From: Alicyclobacillus sp. | GTDB taxonomy: Bacteria > Bacillota > Bacilli > Alicyclobacillales > Alicyclobacillaceae | Direction of reading: 5' to 3' | NCBI GenBank assembly: GCA_023511295.1 | Contig: JAIMBT010000015.1 | Location: 1 to 64,000 of the forward strand | DNA length: 64,000 nt | Part shown: piece after piece, positions 8,747 to 16,582 of the stretch | Numbering within the stretch: the first letter of the stretch is position 1 | How the letters are laid out: each line of letters begins with the position of its first letter | Notes under the pieces: generated by a model | What the model was told of the DNA's origin: nothing | The model's input: only the letters and a program-made list of their open reading frames with translations | Database searches by the model: none | Made by a program: the position numbers and the translations under genes

Positions 8747-9007
8747 GTGAATCTGGCCGAATTGCTGAAGGTCGAGCAACAGCCTGGGCACTGGGTGATT
8801 GACGCCCGCGACGCCATCCGGAGCGGCCACCACCCGCGCTTTGAAATCTTGAAACTGGTGGAGGGCGCACCGGCTGGCACGCTCTGTGAAATCCACGTCC
8901 CGCACCGCACGGGGCCGCTGATTGCCGCGCTCGAAAACCTCGGGCTGAACGTGGCGGTGGCGGAGGTGGAACCCGCGCACTGGCGACTGCGCGTGGTGAA
9001 GGGATGA
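8747..9007 (+). CDS. DUF2249 (TusA-fold) protein
   Basis: This 86-residue protein resembles the DUF2249 family, TusA-like small proteins often found with NO-related and haem-copper genes: VIDARDAIRSGHHPRFEILK and WRLRVVKG bound the domain. The conserved cysteine of TusA is absent from the N-terminal position, so sulfur transfer by the TusA mechanism is unlikely. AGGAGG precedes the GTG start. It is the first gene of an operon with overlapping ATGA junctions and is probably activated from the palindrome at 8651. Confidence 0.75.
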   Translation: MNLAELLKVEQQPGHWVIDARDAIRSGHHPRFEILKLVEGAPAGTLCEIHVPHRTGPLIAALENLGLNVAVAEVEPAHWRLRVVKG

Positions 9008-9411
9008 CCCGCGCACAACACGCGCTGGCTGACCCGCTTCGGCAAGTGAATCGGCTGGCCCGCGAGGCGAAGGCGCAGGGTTGGGACATCCTAGGCCTAG
9101 ATGTCGGCCGGCACCTCAACCCGGGTGACATTTTCGACGCGTACGAAGCGCTGGGCCTCACGCCGGTCGTCTCGGACGACTGCGCATCCGCGAACGCGTG
9201 TGGACCGCTCCTCGCTTGGTTCCGCCATCAGTTCCCCGATGCGCCGACGGAACAGTGGACCGCACAGGTTGCAGCGATGTTCGACGGATTGTACCTCGCG
9301 GGCTTCATCGACGGCTTCCGCTTGGTCGTACCGGAGCGGGTGACGGAGCAGAACCTGCCGTACATCCGCGGCGTGTACGACGGCGTCATGGCACACGCGG
9401 CGGTCTTCTGA
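9004..9411 (+). CDS. Unknown 135-residue soluble protein
   Basis: The start codon overlaps the stop of the DUF2249 gene (ATGA), so it is translated with it. The protein is mixed alpha/beta, with no signal peptide or membrane helix. Segments such as GWDILGLDVGRHLNPGDIF and a single Cys pair region (DDCASANACG) are notable. I recognise no family. Its position between a DUF2249 gene and an NnrS-like gene suggests a role in the same process. Confidence 0.7.
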   Translation: MTRAQHALADPLRQVNRLAREAKAQGWDILGLDVGRHLNPGDIFDAYEALGLTPVVSDDCASANACGPLLAWFRHQFPDAPTEQWTAQVAAMFDGLYLAGFIDGFRLVVPERVTEQNLPYIRGVYDGVMAHAAVF

Positions 9412-9476
9412 TACCGCAACCCAACCCGGACCCGGCTGGCACAGACCGATTCGCAGCCACACAGGGGGCAAACGAC

Positions 9477-10760
9477 GTGCCAAACGAGACATCGACCAAA
9501 AAGCGGCTGTCCGCGACCGTCTACTACCTGCTGACGGGGCTCATCTTCGGCTGGCTTGGCCTGCTGGCGACCACCACCGCCTTGCCGCAGTGGCGGAACG
9601 GGACCCTATCCGCCTGGTCCCTCGCCGTCATCCACGAACTCGTCCTCGGGTTCATGCTGACCGTCGCGTTCGGGGTGCTCTACCAAATCATCCCGATTGC
9701 CTTTCAGGCGCCCGCGGTTCCTCGGCACGTGCTCCGCTGGCACCTGCCGCTGCATTTGGCGGCGGTGCTGACGATGTCCATTGGCTTTGTCGCAACGCGT
9801 TGGTTCCTCGTCGGCGCAGGCGGCGCAGCCTTGTTGGTCTTGACGGCACTGTACCTCGGCTTCATCGGGCGAAGCTACCTGCGTGCGCGCAACCGGACGC
9901 CGGTGCACAGGGGCCTGGTGGTGCCCGCGGCCGCATTGGCTTTGGTGATGCTCCTCGGCCTGCTCCAAGCCTTCGCCCCCCAGTGGGCGAACGCGCACGT
10001 GGTGCGGACGCACGCGCTGCTCGGCGGGCTCGCGTTTTGGGGCGGGTTGGTGCTCGTCTTCTCGTACAAGCTGGTGCCGATGTTCGTCATCAGCCACGGG
10101 TACACCGTGAGCCTGCGCAGAACGGCCGCAGTCTTCTACGCCGGCGCGTTGTTGTGGACAGTGGCCGCTTGGATGCCCGCCGGAAGCCCTGCGCGCGCCG
10201 TGGTCGTCGTTGCCGCCATCGTTTGGGCCGTGAGCCTGGCGCTGTACGTGCGCGATATGATCGCCATCGTCGCGGCGCGCAAGAAGCGTCGCATCGTGCG
10301 GCCGATGTACCACGCGTTCGCCGCGATGGCAGCCATGGTCGTCGGCATGGTCGGGATGGGCGCCGCGGCGTGTTTCAGCGGATCGACTTGGGCGTACCCG
10401 GCGGTGTTCCTGTTCGCCTTCGGCGGCTTCATCCCGCTGATGTACGCGTACATGCAGAAAATTGTTCCGTTCTTGTGGTTCGAGTACCGATTCAGCAAGC
10501 GGCCGGAACGGAAGACGGCGCCGCTGATTGACGACATGGTGCCAGACCGGGCCGCCCAGTGGGCGATGGGCGTGTACGGCGCGGGCGTTCTCGCCGGGCT
10601 AGCCTGTCTGTGCGGCCCGCCCGACGGCGATTGGCTGGCAGCCGCGGCACGCGCCAGCGGCGGGCTGATGACCCTCGGCAGCATCATCTTGTTCTTCGCG
10701 CTGCGGCACGTCCTCACGATTGGGGGCCCGCGGCCGGACGACGAAGGAGTGAACCCATGA
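9477..10760 (+). CDS. NnrS-like polytopic membrane protein (paralogue A)
   Basis: A 427-residue protein with about 12 hydrophobic helices. Conserved His-containing segments include VIHELVLGFMLTVAFGVLY, KLVPMFVISHGY and KIVPFLWFEYRFSK. The K-L-[VL]-P-M-F-x-x-SHG and KIVPFL motifs are shared with the protein at 16575-17891, so the two are paralogues. The fold resembles NnrS and haem-copper oxidase subunit I-like proteins linked to nitric oxide metabolism, but no catalytic site can be assigned. GGGGG lies 8 nt before the GTG start. The stop overlaps the following MetE-like gene. Confidence 0.7.
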   Translation: MPNETSTKKRLSATVYYLLTGLIFGWLGLLATTTALPQWRNGTLSAWSLAVIHELVLGFMLTVAFGVLYQIIPIAFQAPAVPRHVLRWHLPLHLAAVLTMSIGFVATRWFLVGAGGAALLVLTALYLGFIGRSYLRARNRTPVHRGLVVPAAALALVMLLGLLQAFAPQWANAHVVRTHALLGGLAFWGGLVLVFSYKLVPMFVISHGYTVSLRRTAAVFYAGALLWTVAAWMPAGSPARAVVVVAAIVWAVSLALYVRDMIAIVAARKKRRIVRPMYHAFAAMAAMVVGMVGMGAAACFSGSTWAYPAVFLFAFGGFIPLMYAYMQKIVPFLWFEYRFSKRPERKTAPLIDDMVPDRAAQWAMGVYGAGVLAGLACLCGPPDGDWLAAAARASGGLMTLGSIILFFALRHVLTIGGPRPDDEGVNP

Positions 10761-11878
10761 CCACCACTGACGTTTCAACACACACCTCCCGCCCACCGTT
10801 TCGGGCCGACCAGGTCGGCAGCCTGTTGCGCACAGCCCGCATCCACGAAGCGCGTGCAAAGCGCGCGGAGGGGGCGCTGTCCGCGGAGGCATTGCGGAAG
10901 ATAGAGGACGAAGAGATTCGCCGCATCGTCCGGCGGCAGGAGGAGATTGGCCTCACAGCGGTCACCGACGGCGAGTTTCGCCGCGGCTGGTGGCACTTCG
11001 ACTTCCTCGAGGGCCTCTGCGGGGTGGAACCCTACGTCGCGGATACCGGGATCCAGTTCCAGGCGCAGCAGACGAAGTCGCGGGGCATTCGCGTCACGGG
11101 GCGATTGGACTTCGACGGGCACCCCATGCTTCGCGATTTCGCGTTCTTGCAGGAGACCGTGAGCCCCGGACACATCGCCAAGATGACCATTCCGAGTCCG
11201 AGCATGCTGCACTTCCGCGGGACCATCGCAGCGGAAGCGTATCCGGACGTAGACGAGTTCTTCGCTGATCTCGCTCGTACCTACGCCAAGGCCATCGCCG
11301 CCTTCCACGCGGCCGGGTGCCGGTACCTGCAGTTGGACGACACGGCCTGGGCGTACCTGTGCTCGGAGGAGGAACGCGCGAAGCTCGTGGCCCGCGGCCT
11401 GAATCCGGCAGAGCTGATGCAGCGCTACGCCGACACCATCAACCGGGCCGTTGCGGACAAGCCGCAAGACCTGACGGTGACCATGCACATCTGCCGCGGC
11501 AACTTCCGCTCCACGTGGATTGCGTCCGGCGGCTACGAGCCGGTCGCCGAGGTCCTGTTTCAAGGTCTGAACATCGACGGGTTCTTCCTCGAATACGACA
11601 CCGACCGAGCAGGGGACTTCGCGCCGCTGCGGTACGTACGGCGGCCGGACCTGCGGATTGTCCTCGGCCTCATCACGTCGAAACACGGCGCGCTGGAGCG
11701 CCCCGACGACATCAAGCGGCGGATTGCGGAGGCGGAGCGGTTCGTCCCCCTCCATCAACTGTGCTTGAGCCCGCAGTGTGGCTTCGCCTCCACCGAAGAA
11801 GGCAACCTGCTGACGGAAGACGAGCAGTGGGCGAAGCTGGCACGGGTGGTCGAGGTTGCGGCTGAGGTGTGGGGATAA
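10757..11878 (+). CDS. MetE C-terminal-domain-like methyltransferase (YxjG/YxjH type)
   Basis: This 373-residue protein is a one-domain homologue of the catalytic half of cobalamin-independent methionine synthase. The zinc ligands are all present: His and Cys in TMHICRGNF, Glu in FFLEYD and Cys in CLSPQCGF. The N-terminus FRADQVGSLLR is typical of YxjG/YxjH-type proteins. It lacks the N-terminal MetE domain, so the methyl donor may not be methyl-tetrahydrofolate. It is embedded in an operon of NnrS-like and HemQ-like genes, unusual for methionine synthesis. ATGA overlaps the preceding gene. Confidence 0.88.
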   Translation: MTTTDVSTHTSRPPFRADQVGSLLRTARIHEARAKRAEGALSAEALRKIEDEEIRRIVRRQEEIGLTAVTDGEFRRGWWHFDFLEGLCGVEPYVADTGIQFQAQQTKSRGIRVTGRLDFDGHPMLRDFAFLQETVSPGHIAKMTIPSPSMLHFRGTIAAEAYPDVDEFFADLARTYAKAIAAFHAAGCRYLQLDDTAWAYLCSEEERAKLVARGLNPAELMQRYADTINRAVADKPQDLTVTMHICRGNFRSTWIASGGYEPVAEVLFQGLNIDGFFLEYDTDRAGDFAPLRYVRRPDLRIVLGLITSKHGALERPDDIKRRIAEAERFVPLHQLCLSPQCGFASTEEGNLLTEDEQWAKLARVVEVAAEVWG

Positions 11879-11901
11879 GGCATTTCACGGAGGGGTTTCA
11901 C

Positions 11902-12570
11902 ATGGACACGTTGTTTACCGAGCATCTGGCGTTGCAGTTTGAGACCAGGTGGTGGCAGGCGAGCGGAGCGGATCGACAAGCGATGGTGGAAGAGGCCGCT
12001 GCGCTCATCGAGTCCCACAAAGACGTGGTCACGTTGCGGGGGGCGTACATCACAGAGGGTTTTCGCGCCGACACGGACCTCTTTCTCTGGATGCACGCAC
12101 CGAGGGTCGAGGCGTTGCAGGACCTGCAGTTGAAACTGCGGAAGACCGCGCTCGGTGGGATGGTTCGCGTGCCGTGGTCGTTCGTCGGAATGAGCCACTC
12201 GGCCGAGTTCAACCCGGACCACATCCCGTCCTTCGTACGTGGCGTACCGCCCCGCACGTATCTCTGCTTTTACCCGTACATCCGCACGGCGGACTGGTAC
12301 CTGCTGCCGCGGGAAGAGCGGGCCGCGATGCTGAAGGAACACGGTGAGACTGGGCGCGAGTATCCAGGGATTCTCACCAACGGGGTCTACAACTTCGGCC
12401 TCGGCGACTACGAGTGGCTGCTGTCGTTTGAATCCGAGGACCTGCGCGAGCTGGTCAACTGCCTGCGGCGCATGCGCGACACCCAAGCGCGCCGCTACAC
12501 GAAACACGAGTGGCCGTTCATCGTCGGCCGCCGTTTGCCGCTCGCACAGGCGCTGCACCAGTTCGTCTGA
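11902..12570 (+). CDS. HemQ/chlorite dismutase-family haem protein
   Basis: 222 residues. The C-terminal half matches HemQ/Cld proteins: YLCFYPYIRTADWYLLPREE, then KEHGETGREY, where the His is the expected proximal haem ligand, and NFGLGDYEWLLSFE. In Gram-positive bacteria HemQ decarboxylates coproporphyrin-haem to haem b in the last step of the coproporphyrin pathway. The distal Arg of true chlorite dismutases is not evident, so chlorite activity is unlikely. GGAGGGG decides the ATG. This copy sits among N-oxide-associated genes and could be a specialised paralogue. Confidence 0.8.
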   Translation: MDTLFTEHLALQFETRWWQASGADRQAMVEEAAALIESHKDVVTLRGAYITEGFRADTDLFLWMHAPRVEALQDLQLKLRKTALGGMVRVPWSFVGMSHSAEFNPDHIPSFVRGVPPRTYLCFYPYIRTADWYLLPREERAAMLKEHGETGREYPGILTNGVYNFGLGDYEWLLSFESEDLRELVNCLRRMRDTQARRYTKHEWPFIVGRRLPLAQALHQFV

Positions 12571-12601
12571 GGATGGCCGAAGGGACAGGAGGGGACCCGC
12601 C

Positions 12602-12829
12602 GTGAAGGTCGTAACAGTGCCAAGGGACTGGTTGAACCCCATCCCACTCCCCGGCATGGGCCGCAGCATCGAGCTGCCGGAAACACCGCAAGCGGAACTC
12701 TCCGAGATCCGCATCGCATTTTCACGAGGCGAGCTGTTCGTCTCGTTCGAGGGAACCGCTGAGGCACCTCTGCGGGTCAAGCAAATGTGGGCGAATCCGC
12801 ATTCGCCCCAGGTGACGCTGTTCGTGTGA
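12602..12829 (+). CDS. Small 75-residue protein after the HemQ-like gene
   Basis: A GTG start follows GGAGGGG 6 nt upstream. The product begins VKVVTVPRDWLNPIPLPGMG and ends WANPHSPQVTLFV. It has no membrane helix or cysteine and looks like a small beta protein. No family is recognised. It is the last gene of the plus-strand operon that starts at 8747 and converges on mrp. Confidence 0.6.
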   Translation: MKVVTVPRDWLNPIPLPGMGRSIELPETPQAELSEIRIAFSRGELFVSFEGTAEAPLRVKQMWANPHSPQVTLFV

Positions 12830-12913
12830 GGTTCGTTGAGGCAGGAACGTGTCAGCGCGGGTGGACCCGGGCGTCCTACGAGTGGGCGGCCGGGTCCGTC
12901 CGCCTTTGCAGCG

Positions 12914-13993
12914 TCAGCGCACTGCCACCTGCAAGCCGCAGCGCTCCATCACCTGCTGCGCCAACCGGGCGTACGCTGCTCCCTGGAGGCTCTCCGCAGG
13001 AAACAGCGCGGTCTTGAGTTGCGACATATCCGCCATCGGGATCTCCTGCAGCAGGTCGGTCTGAAGCGCATCGGCCACCATCGCCCCGCCGCCTTGTCCG
13101 AACAGGTAGCTGCGCTCACCGCAGTTTCCGCACTGGAAGTAGGCCATGTTCTCGACCACGCCGACAACCTCGTGGTTCGTCCGCAGCCCCATCACGCCCG
13201 CGCGAACGGCGACGTCGGCCGCTGCCTGCTGCGGCGTCGTGACGATGATCTCCTTGCTCTTTGGCAACAGTTGGTGCACGTCGAGCGCGATGTCGCCCGT
13301 CCCTGGCGGCAAGTCGAGGAGCATGACGTCGAGGTCCCCCCAATGCACCTCCGAGAAGAAGTTGCGCAGCATCTTCCCGAGCATCGGTCCGCGCCAGACC
13401 ACCGGGTTGCCCTGAGGGACGAAGTAGTGCATCGAGATGAGCCGTACGTTCTCCACTTCAATCGGCATGATGAGGTCGTCAATCACGGTTGGTCGCTGCT
13501 GTTTCAGCCCAAAAATGCCAGGGATGCTGAACCCGTAGATGTCCGCGTCGACAATCCCGACACGCAGGCCCGCTTCGCCCAACGCCTTCCCGAGGTTGGC
13601 CGTAACGGTGGACTTCCCGACGCCGCCCTTTCCAGAGGCAATCGCGATGAACGTCACACCGCTTTCTGGCTGCAGGATGGCCGGCGTCCCCTGGTTCGCC
13701 GGGCGGCCGCGTACCTTCTCCGCGAAGCGCGCGCGTTCCTCATCCGTCATATGGCCAATCTGGACGTCGACCGCAGCAACCCCCGGGATGGACAGGAGGC
13801 GTTCGCGGACCGACCGCTCGATGGTCGTGTGCAACGGGCACCCCTTGATGGTCAGCAGCACCTCCACCCGGACGCGGTCGCCGTCAACCTCCACCGACTT
13901 GACCATGTCCAGTTCCACGATACTGCGGTGGACCTCCGGGTCTTCGACATCGCGAAGGGCCTCCAGCACCTGCTCCTTGGTCAGCAAGGTCAT
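12914..13993 (-). CDS. Mrp/ApbC (NBP35-type) Fe-S cluster carrier ATPase
   Basis: This 359-residue protein has an N-terminal MIP18/DUF59-like domain (about 1-95, with EDPEVHRSIVELDMV and LTIKGCPLHTTIE) followed by the P-loop domain (IASGKGGVGKST). The C-terminal CxxC (FQCGNCGERS) binds the transferred [4Fe-4S] cluster in the family. It likely supplies clusters to other proteins. GAGGAGGA sits before the ATG. It opens a minus-strand cluster with hemerythrin, ABC1-kinase and MIP18 genes. Confidence 0.93.
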   Translation of the reverse strand: MTLLTKEQVLEALRDVEDPEVHRSIVELDMVKSVEVDGDRVRVEVLLTIKGCPLHTTIERSVRERLLSIPGVAAVDVQIGHMTDEERARFAEKVRGRPANQGTPAILQPESGVTFIAIASGKGGVGKSTVTANLGKALGEAGLRVGIVDADIYGFSIPGIFGLKQQRPTVIDDLIMPIEVENVRLISMHYFVPQGNPVVWRGPMLGKMLRNFFSEVHWGDLDVMLLDLPPGTGDIALDVHQLLPKSKEIIVTTPQQAAADVAVRAGVMGLRTNHEVVGVVENMAYFQCGNCGERSYLFGQGGGAMVADALQTDLLQEIPMADMSQLKTALFPAESLQGAAYARLAQQVMERCGLQVAVR

Positions 13994-14089
13994 TCCTCCT
14001 CTGTGGTGCAATCCTTGACCGCGCAAAGCGGAGCGGCCGCCTGCCATGCCGCCCCGTGCGCACTCCGTTTCCACACCCCAAACGATGTT

Positions 14090-14932
14090 TCAGCGAGCCG
14101 CTTGCTCCGCCAAGAACGACTGCAGCTCACCGGCGAACGCCGCCTTCTCCTCTGCTGTCAGCAACCGGCTCGCCATCGGAAACAGATGGCTGTCTTCCTT
14201 GCCAAGGTGGTTGAGCAGCGCTCGGGACAGGTCTTCGACCTTCTGGGTCAGCAGCGACCGCGCGTGGTCGTCCTTCGTGGCTGCCGCCGCTTGCAGCAGG
14301 GACGTCGCCTCTTCGTGCAGCCGCCGGATGTGCGCGTGTTCCTCCAACAGCCGAGCCACCGGTCCGACGTCTGACCCACCGACATGCGCCGCCATCCGCG
14401 GAAACAAGAACCGCTCCTCCGCAACGAAGTGCTCATCGAGCTCCCGCTGGATGGTGCGAAGCGCCACTGCAATCGCGCCGGTTTCCACCGGCCCTGCCAC
14501 CGATTCCAACACCTTGCAGACCTCGATGTGGTCCGCCACGAGCGGCCTCAGTTCCGGCGCCACCTGCTGCAAAAGCTCCGGGTGCTGATACGCGTTCTCG
14601 TGTTGCAGCGGCGGTGCCGATGGTGGCTCAGCCGCTGCCAGCGGTGTGTCAGGCGTCAGCACCAGCAAGACGGTGCTGCGCTCCACCGCCTCGACGGCGT
14701 GTTCCACGGCCGGATCGACCGTCAGCATCTCAGAGGCTTCCAAGATGACGGTCTCGTCGCCGACCGTAAAGCGGATCTTCCCGGTGAGCACCACCACCGC
14801 CAGGGCGAGCGGCGCCTTGTGCTTGGTCAACCCTTGGCCCGGTTCAAACGACAGTTGCACGAACTTGCTGTCACCTCGTTTGAGGACGCTCTGCACCGGC
14901 TTGTCGCGGAATTTCAGGGAAATTTTCTCCAT
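14090..14932 (-). CDS. Cupin-hemerythrin fusion protein
   Basis: 280 residues in two parts. Residues about 1-100 form a cupin barrel (LTGKIRFTVGDETVIL...VDPAVEHAVEAVE). Residues about 115-275 are a hemerythrin-type four-helix bundle with HIEVCKVLE, DEHFVAEERFLFPRM, EEHAHIRRLH and LNHLGKEDSHLFPMA providing His/Glu ligands for a di-iron site. Such proteins bind O2 or NO or repair iron-sulfur clusters (RIC/YtfE-like). The ATG at 14932 is favoured by GGAG 9 nt upstream; a TTG two codons earlier is too close to it. Confidence 0.82.
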   Translation of the reverse strand: MEKISLKFRDKPVQSVLKRGDSKFVQLSFEPGQGLTKHKAPLALAVVVLTGKIRFTVGDETVILEASEMLTVDPAVEHAVEAVERSTVLLVLTPDTPLAAAEPPSAPPLQHENAYQHPELLQQVAPELRPLVADHIEVCKVLESVAGPVETGAIAVALRTIQRELDEHFVAEERFLFPRMAAHVGGSDVGPVARLLEEHAHIRRLHEEATSLLQAAAATKDDHARSLLTQKVEDLSRALLNHLGKEDSHLFPMASRLLTAEEKAAFAGELQSFLAEQAAR

Positions 14933-15023
14933 ATTCAACCACTCCTCTCTTGCACTTCCGGTTTACTGGACAGCGGTGGTCCACTGTCCGATGGCGAGGG
15001 TTTCGCGCCCCTCGTTGGTCGCC

Positions 15024-16286
15024 TCAGCGACGGAAAAACGGCAACGCCTGCTCCATCACGACCCCGGCCCAATCCGTTTCCTCGGGCGTCAACAGGGTCA
15101 GGCTGGTCTTGAGCATCCCGAGACAGCGGATGAGCAGCATGTACCGCGCCTGCACCCGGACGGCTCCGGCCTGAACCAGCCCGCGCAGCTGCGTCATGGC
15201 GACTGCGGCCGGCGGGCGGTCCTTCAGCAAGTGGCCCACCACCTCTGTCACCGCGTCCAAGCACCCGGGTTGGACGAACCCCAAGTCCTGCAGGGCCGCG
15301 GCGACGCCGGATGCATCCTGTAACACGGCGTGCTGCAGCAGCCGCCGCAAGGCCATCCGCTCCGGTTCGCCGTAGGCGGCCGCCATCCCGAAGTCCAACA
15401 GCGCCAACCGCCCGTCCTGCAACACCAGCAGGTTTCCCGGGTGCGGGTCCAGGTGGACGAACCCAGTCACCAGCACTTGCTTCAGGTAGGCAGCCAACAG
15501 CGCGTCGCGAAGGGCAGCGGGATCACTCCCCCACGCCCGTAGTTGATCTCCATCGCGGATGTTCACACCGGACACGTACTCCATCACCAGCACCCGCCGT
15601 TTCGAGGCCGCAGCGTACACCGCCGGGAGCGTCAGGCGTTCCGAAAACTGCGCCAGGTCCGCCTGCAGACGCAGCATGTGCTCCGCCTCGGCGCGCATGT
15701 CCAGTTCCAGGCGCAGCGTTTCGTCGAACGACCGGTGCAGCGCGACGAGGTCAATCCGCCGGCGCACCGCCGGGACGCGGCTGGCCACCCGGGCCACCCA
15801 CCGCAGCGTCTGGAGGTCGGCCCGGACCATCCGTTCGATGCCTGGGCGCAGCACCTTCACCGCCACCACGCGACCCTGCGTGTCCACGCCGCGGTGGACC
15901 TGGGCGAGTGATCCGGACGCAATCGGGACCGGATCGAGTGTGTCGAAACACTGTCCAAACCGGCGGCCGTACGCCCGTTCCAACACGCGTTCAACCTGTG
16001 CGAAGGGCGCCGGCGGCACCGCGTCCTGCAGGCTCTGCAGCTCGCGGGTAAAGGCGGCGGGGAACAGCTCCTCGCGCAGACTGAGGAACTGTCCGGCTTT
16101 GACGATGGCACCGCACAGCCGGCTCGCAGTTTCGCGAATATCCCGCCCAGCCGCGGCGTACACGCGATGGAGCGCCGCGTCGTCGGCACCGCGCTCCTGC
16201 AGGCGCTGTATCTGGCGAAAGGCCCGGTACACGCGGATGGCAAGACGCACGATGTGTACGCGGCGGGCGATAACCCGTGGGCTCAC
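15024..16286 (-). CDS. ABC1/UbiB-type atypical protein kinase
   Basis: This 420-residue protein has the family's KxGQ motif (AIVKAGQFLSLR), the Ala-rich loop (IASGSLAQVH), the invariant lysine (VAVKVLRPG), HLDPHPGNLLV and LLDFGMAA. ABC1 proteins support ubiquinone or menaquinone synthesis or lipid trafficking through an ATPase activity. There is no C-terminal membrane helix pair. The GTG start overlaps the stop of the MIP18 gene (GTGA). Its pairing with Mrp and MIP18 suggests a link to quinone- or Fe-S-dependent enzymes. Confidence 0.9.
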   Translation of the reverse strand: MSPRVIARRVHIVRLAIRVYRAFRQIQRLQERGADDAALHRVYAAAGRDIRETASRLCGAIVKAGQFLSLREELFPAAFTRELQSLQDAVPPAPFAQVERVLERAYGRRFGQCFDTLDPVPIASGSLAQVHRGVDTQGRVVAVKVLRPGIERMVRADLQTLRWVARVASRVPAVRRRIDLVALHRSFDETLRLELDMRAEAEHMLRLQADLAQFSERLTLPAVYAAASKRRVLVMEYVSGVNIRDGDQLRAWGSDPAALRDALLAAYLKQVLVTGFVHLDPHPGNLLVLQDGRLALLDFGMAAAYGEPERMALRRLLQHAVLQDASGVAAALQDLGFVQPGCLDAVTEVVGHLLKDRPPAAVAMTQLRGLVQAGAVRVQARYMLLIRCLGMLKTSLTLLTPEETDWAGVVMEQALPFFRR

Positions 16287-16582
16287 AAGCCCAGCATCTC
16301 CCGCGCCTCTTCGGACATCATCTCCGGTGTCCACGGCGGGTCCCACACCACTTCCACCTGCACCATGGCGACGCCAAAGGCCTGCGCCGCGGCCCATTCG
16401 ACGCTCTGGCTGATGTTGTCGTGCGCGGGGCAACCCGGCGTCGTCATCGTCATCTCGATGTACAGGCTTCCTTCTTCGACTTCCTCCAGTTTGTAGATGA
16501 GCCCGAGGTCGACGACGTTGATCCCGATCTCCGGGTCGTACACTTCCTTCAACTTCTCCCGTACAGCCTCCAAGTCAATCAC
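16283..16582 (-). CDS. MIP18/DUF59 family Fe-S assembly protein
   Basis: A 99-residue protein with the DUF59 core: VYDPEIGINVVDLGLIY, MTMTTPGCPAHD and VWDPPWTPEMMSEEAREMLG. SufT/PaaD relatives help to mature Fe-S proteins, and the conserved Cys is present in PGCPAH. A GTG start with GGGAG about 10 nt upstream is used. It overlaps the end of the NnrS-like gene and the start of the kinase gene, so all three are co-transcribed. Confidence 0.92.
   Translation of the reverse strand: MIDLEAVREKLKEVYDPEIGINVVDLGLIYKLEEVEEGSLYIEMTMTTPGCPAHDNISQSVEWAAAQAFGVAMVQVEVVWDPPWTPEMMSEEAREMLGL

Noticed and set aside
11902-12570. True chlorite dismutase
   Set aside because: The sequence follows HemQ in its haem-binding region and no distal Arg motif is apparent.
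12836-14374. Long plus-strand open frame over the mrp and hemerythrin genes
   Set aside because: It is the antisense shadow of two well-supported minus-strand genes, has no ribosome binding site and reads as His/Arg/Gln-rich nonsense.
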